Shown: positions 63,150 through 64,000 of the stretch, piece after piece
Layout: the number at the start of each line of letters is the position of its first letter
Numbering within the stretch: the stretch's first letter is position 1
Origin: Embleya scabrispora DSM 41855
Lineage (GTDB): Bacteria > Actinomycetota > Actinomycetes > Streptomycetales > Streptomycetaceae
DNA length: 64,000 nucleotides
Direction of reading: 5' to 3'
Assembly (NCBI RefSeq): GCF_000372745.1
Contig: NZ_KB889676.1
Location: 37,572 to 101,571, forward strand
Made by a program: the position numbers and the translations under genes
The notes under the pieces: generated by a model
What the model was told of the DNA's origin: nothing
The model's input: the letters and a program-made list of their open reading frames with translations, nothing else
Database searches by the model: none

Positions 63150-63574
63150 CTGAGAAGTCGTTGAGCCAGGCCGCGCAGAACCTGAACTGGCTGATCACGA
63201 ACTTCGTGGACAACACCCCCGGGGTGTCGCACACGGTCGTGGTCTCCGCGGACGGCCTGCTGCTCGCCCTGTCCGAGGGCTTCCCTCGCGACCGGGCGGA
63301 TCAGCTCGCCGCCGTCGCATCGGGTTTGACCAGCCTGACCCAGGGTGCGTCCCGTATCTTCGAGGGCGGGCACGTGACCCAGACGGTCGTGGAAATGGAA
63401 CGGGGTTTCCTCTTTATCATGTCGATTTCGGACGGCTCGTCGCTGGCCGTACTGGCGTCGCCGGAGTGTGACATCGGCCTGATCGGCTACGAGATGGCCC
63501 TGCTCGTGGACCGCGCGGGCGCCGTGCTCACGCCGGCCTTGCGCGCCGAACTCCAAGGTGCACTGCCGCGATGA
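63146..63574 (+). CDS. cvnB: CvnB: roadblock/LC7-domain protein
   Basis: A 142-residue protein whose ATG overlaps the cvnA stop (ATGA) and follows a CAGGAGC site. It is a single roadblock/LC7 domain: AAQNLNWLITNFVDNTPGVS, VVVSADGLLLALSEGFPRDR, DQLAAVASGLTSLTQGASRI and ALLVDRAGAVLTPALRAEL. The family is related to MglB-type GTPase regulators. It probably bridges CvnA and the small GTPase CvnD at the membrane. Confidence 0.95.
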   Translation: MTEKSLSQAAQNLNWLITNFVDNTPGVSHTVVVSADGLLLALSEGFPRDRADQLAAVASGLTSLTQGASRIFEGGHVTQTVVEMERGFLFIMSISDGSSLAVLASPECDIGLIGYEMALLVDRAGAVLTPALRAELQGALPR

Positions 63575-63945
63575 CACCTCCGGATATGTCCGATCACGGG
63601 GACCAGGAGTTTCACGAGACCCTGGTCCGCCCGTACGCCATGACCGGTGGTCGCACCCGGCCTCGCTATCAGCTCGCGCTGGAGGCCCTGGTCACCACGA
63701 CACCTCAGGTGGCCAACCCACCCGGCCTGTTGCCCGAGCACCAGCGCATCTGTGCGCTGTGTCGGGAGGTCAAGTCGGTAGCCGAGATCTCGGCTCTGCT
63801 CACCATCCCGCTCGGCGTCGCCCGCGTACTCGTCGCGGACCTCGCCGAAGCCGGGCTGGTGGTCATTCACCAGCCCGGGAACGACCAGGGGCAGCCGGAC
63901 GTCACGCTGCTCGAAAGGGTGCTCAGTGGACTTCGCAAGCTCTAG
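63571..63945 (+). CDS. cvnC: CvnC: DUF742 protein
   Basis: A 124-residue protein whose ATG overlaps the cvnB stop. DUF742 features are RPYAMTGGRTRPRYQLALEA, LLPEHQRICALCREVKSVAE and the helix-turn-helix-like ISALLTIPLGVARVLVADLA. It ends LLERVLSGLRKL, as in other conservons. The biochemical role of CvnC is not established; it is known as a partner in Cvn complexes. It overlaps cvnD by 20 bases. Confidence 0.95.
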   Translation: MTPPDMSDHGDQEFHETLVRPYAMTGGRTRPRYQLALEALVTTTPQVANPPGLLPEHQRICALCREVKSVAEISALLTIPLGVARVLVADLAEAGLVVIHQPGNDQGQPDVTLLERVLSGLRKL

Positions 63946-64000
63946 CCCGGGCCCGGCTCCCGCCAGGTCCTCCACCACGTCGGCGAAAATCGTCGTCGCC
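63926..64000 (+). CDS. cvnD: CvnD: small Ras-like GTPase, N-terminus only
   Basis: GTG 63926-63928 opens a frame overlapping the end of cvnC by 20 bases. The 25 visible codons read a Ser/Pro/Ala-rich leader and then TSAKIVVA, the first strand that precedes the P-loop in CvnD GTPases. The P-loop itself is past the window edge. The assignment rests on gene order in conservons. Confidence 0.8.
   Translation, partial: MDFASSSPGPAPARSSTTSAKIVVA

Overview
The window is a high-GC actinomycete chromosome, almost certainly from the family Streptomycetaceae. GTG and TTG starts are common, reading frames are dense on both strands, and developmental and signalling families typical of streptomycetes are present (NsdA-like regulator, NdgR, HupS with an Ala/Lys-rich tail, a Cvn conservon, and a DivIVA-like coiled-coil protein). 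From memory, the gene order follows the Streptomyces coelicolor core segment running from ffh (about SCO5586) down to conservon cvn1 (about SCO5544-5541). No insertion sequence, phage gene, CRISPR array or antibiotic cluster was found.

Layout. 1-2060: the 5' part of an alkyl-sulfatase gene and a GNAT acetyltransferase. 2080-8114: ffh, glnD, glnK and amtB, all on the minus strand, with a near-perfect GlnR box ahead of amtB. 8408-22249: a plus-strand peptide/nickel-type ABC import locus with two permeases, two ATPases and then five tandem paralogous solute-binding lipoproteins, most of them separated by hairpins. This block lies between amtB and nsdA, which are neighbours in S. coelicolor. 22256-31018: an NsdA-like regulator, a primase-polymerase-like protein, ftsY, an LLM flavin oxidoreductase and smc. 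31.4-38.4 kb: a small coiled-coil protein, a secreted CAP-domain protein, fpg, rnc, rpmF, a DUF177 gene, a DivIVA-like gene, coaD and rsmD.

38.6-40.3 kb holds a small accessory module: an ECF sigma factor, an overlapping membrane-protein gene and a convergent secreted Cys-containing protein. The last two share an SH3-like C-terminal pattern. 40.3-48.9 kb: recG, a FakA-like kinase gene, rpmB, thiD, thiL, an Lrp/AsnC effector domain protein, a DUF3515 lipoprotein and ddl. 49.1-56.8 kb: gpsA, plsC, cofC, a small OB-fold-like protein, hupS, leuD, leuC and the divergent IclR regulator ndgR. 56.9-57.4 kb: a three-gene tRNA operon (Gln, Glu, Glu) with its own promoter and U-tract terminator. 57.4-58.5 kb: a FAH-family hydrolase and a 61-residue internally repeated protein. 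59.0 kb to the end: conservon cvnA, cvnB, cvnC and the first 25 codons of cvnD.

Functional themes are nitrogen sensing (GlnR box, AmtB, GlnK, GlnD), co-translational targeting (Ffh, FtsY), chromosome organisation (Smc, HupS), translation (L28, L32, tRNAs, RNase III, RsmD) and leucine biosynthesis under NdgR. The best candidates for something undescribed are the five-receptor ABC import locus and the sigma/SH3-like module. Both appear to be insertions into otherwise conserved synteny.
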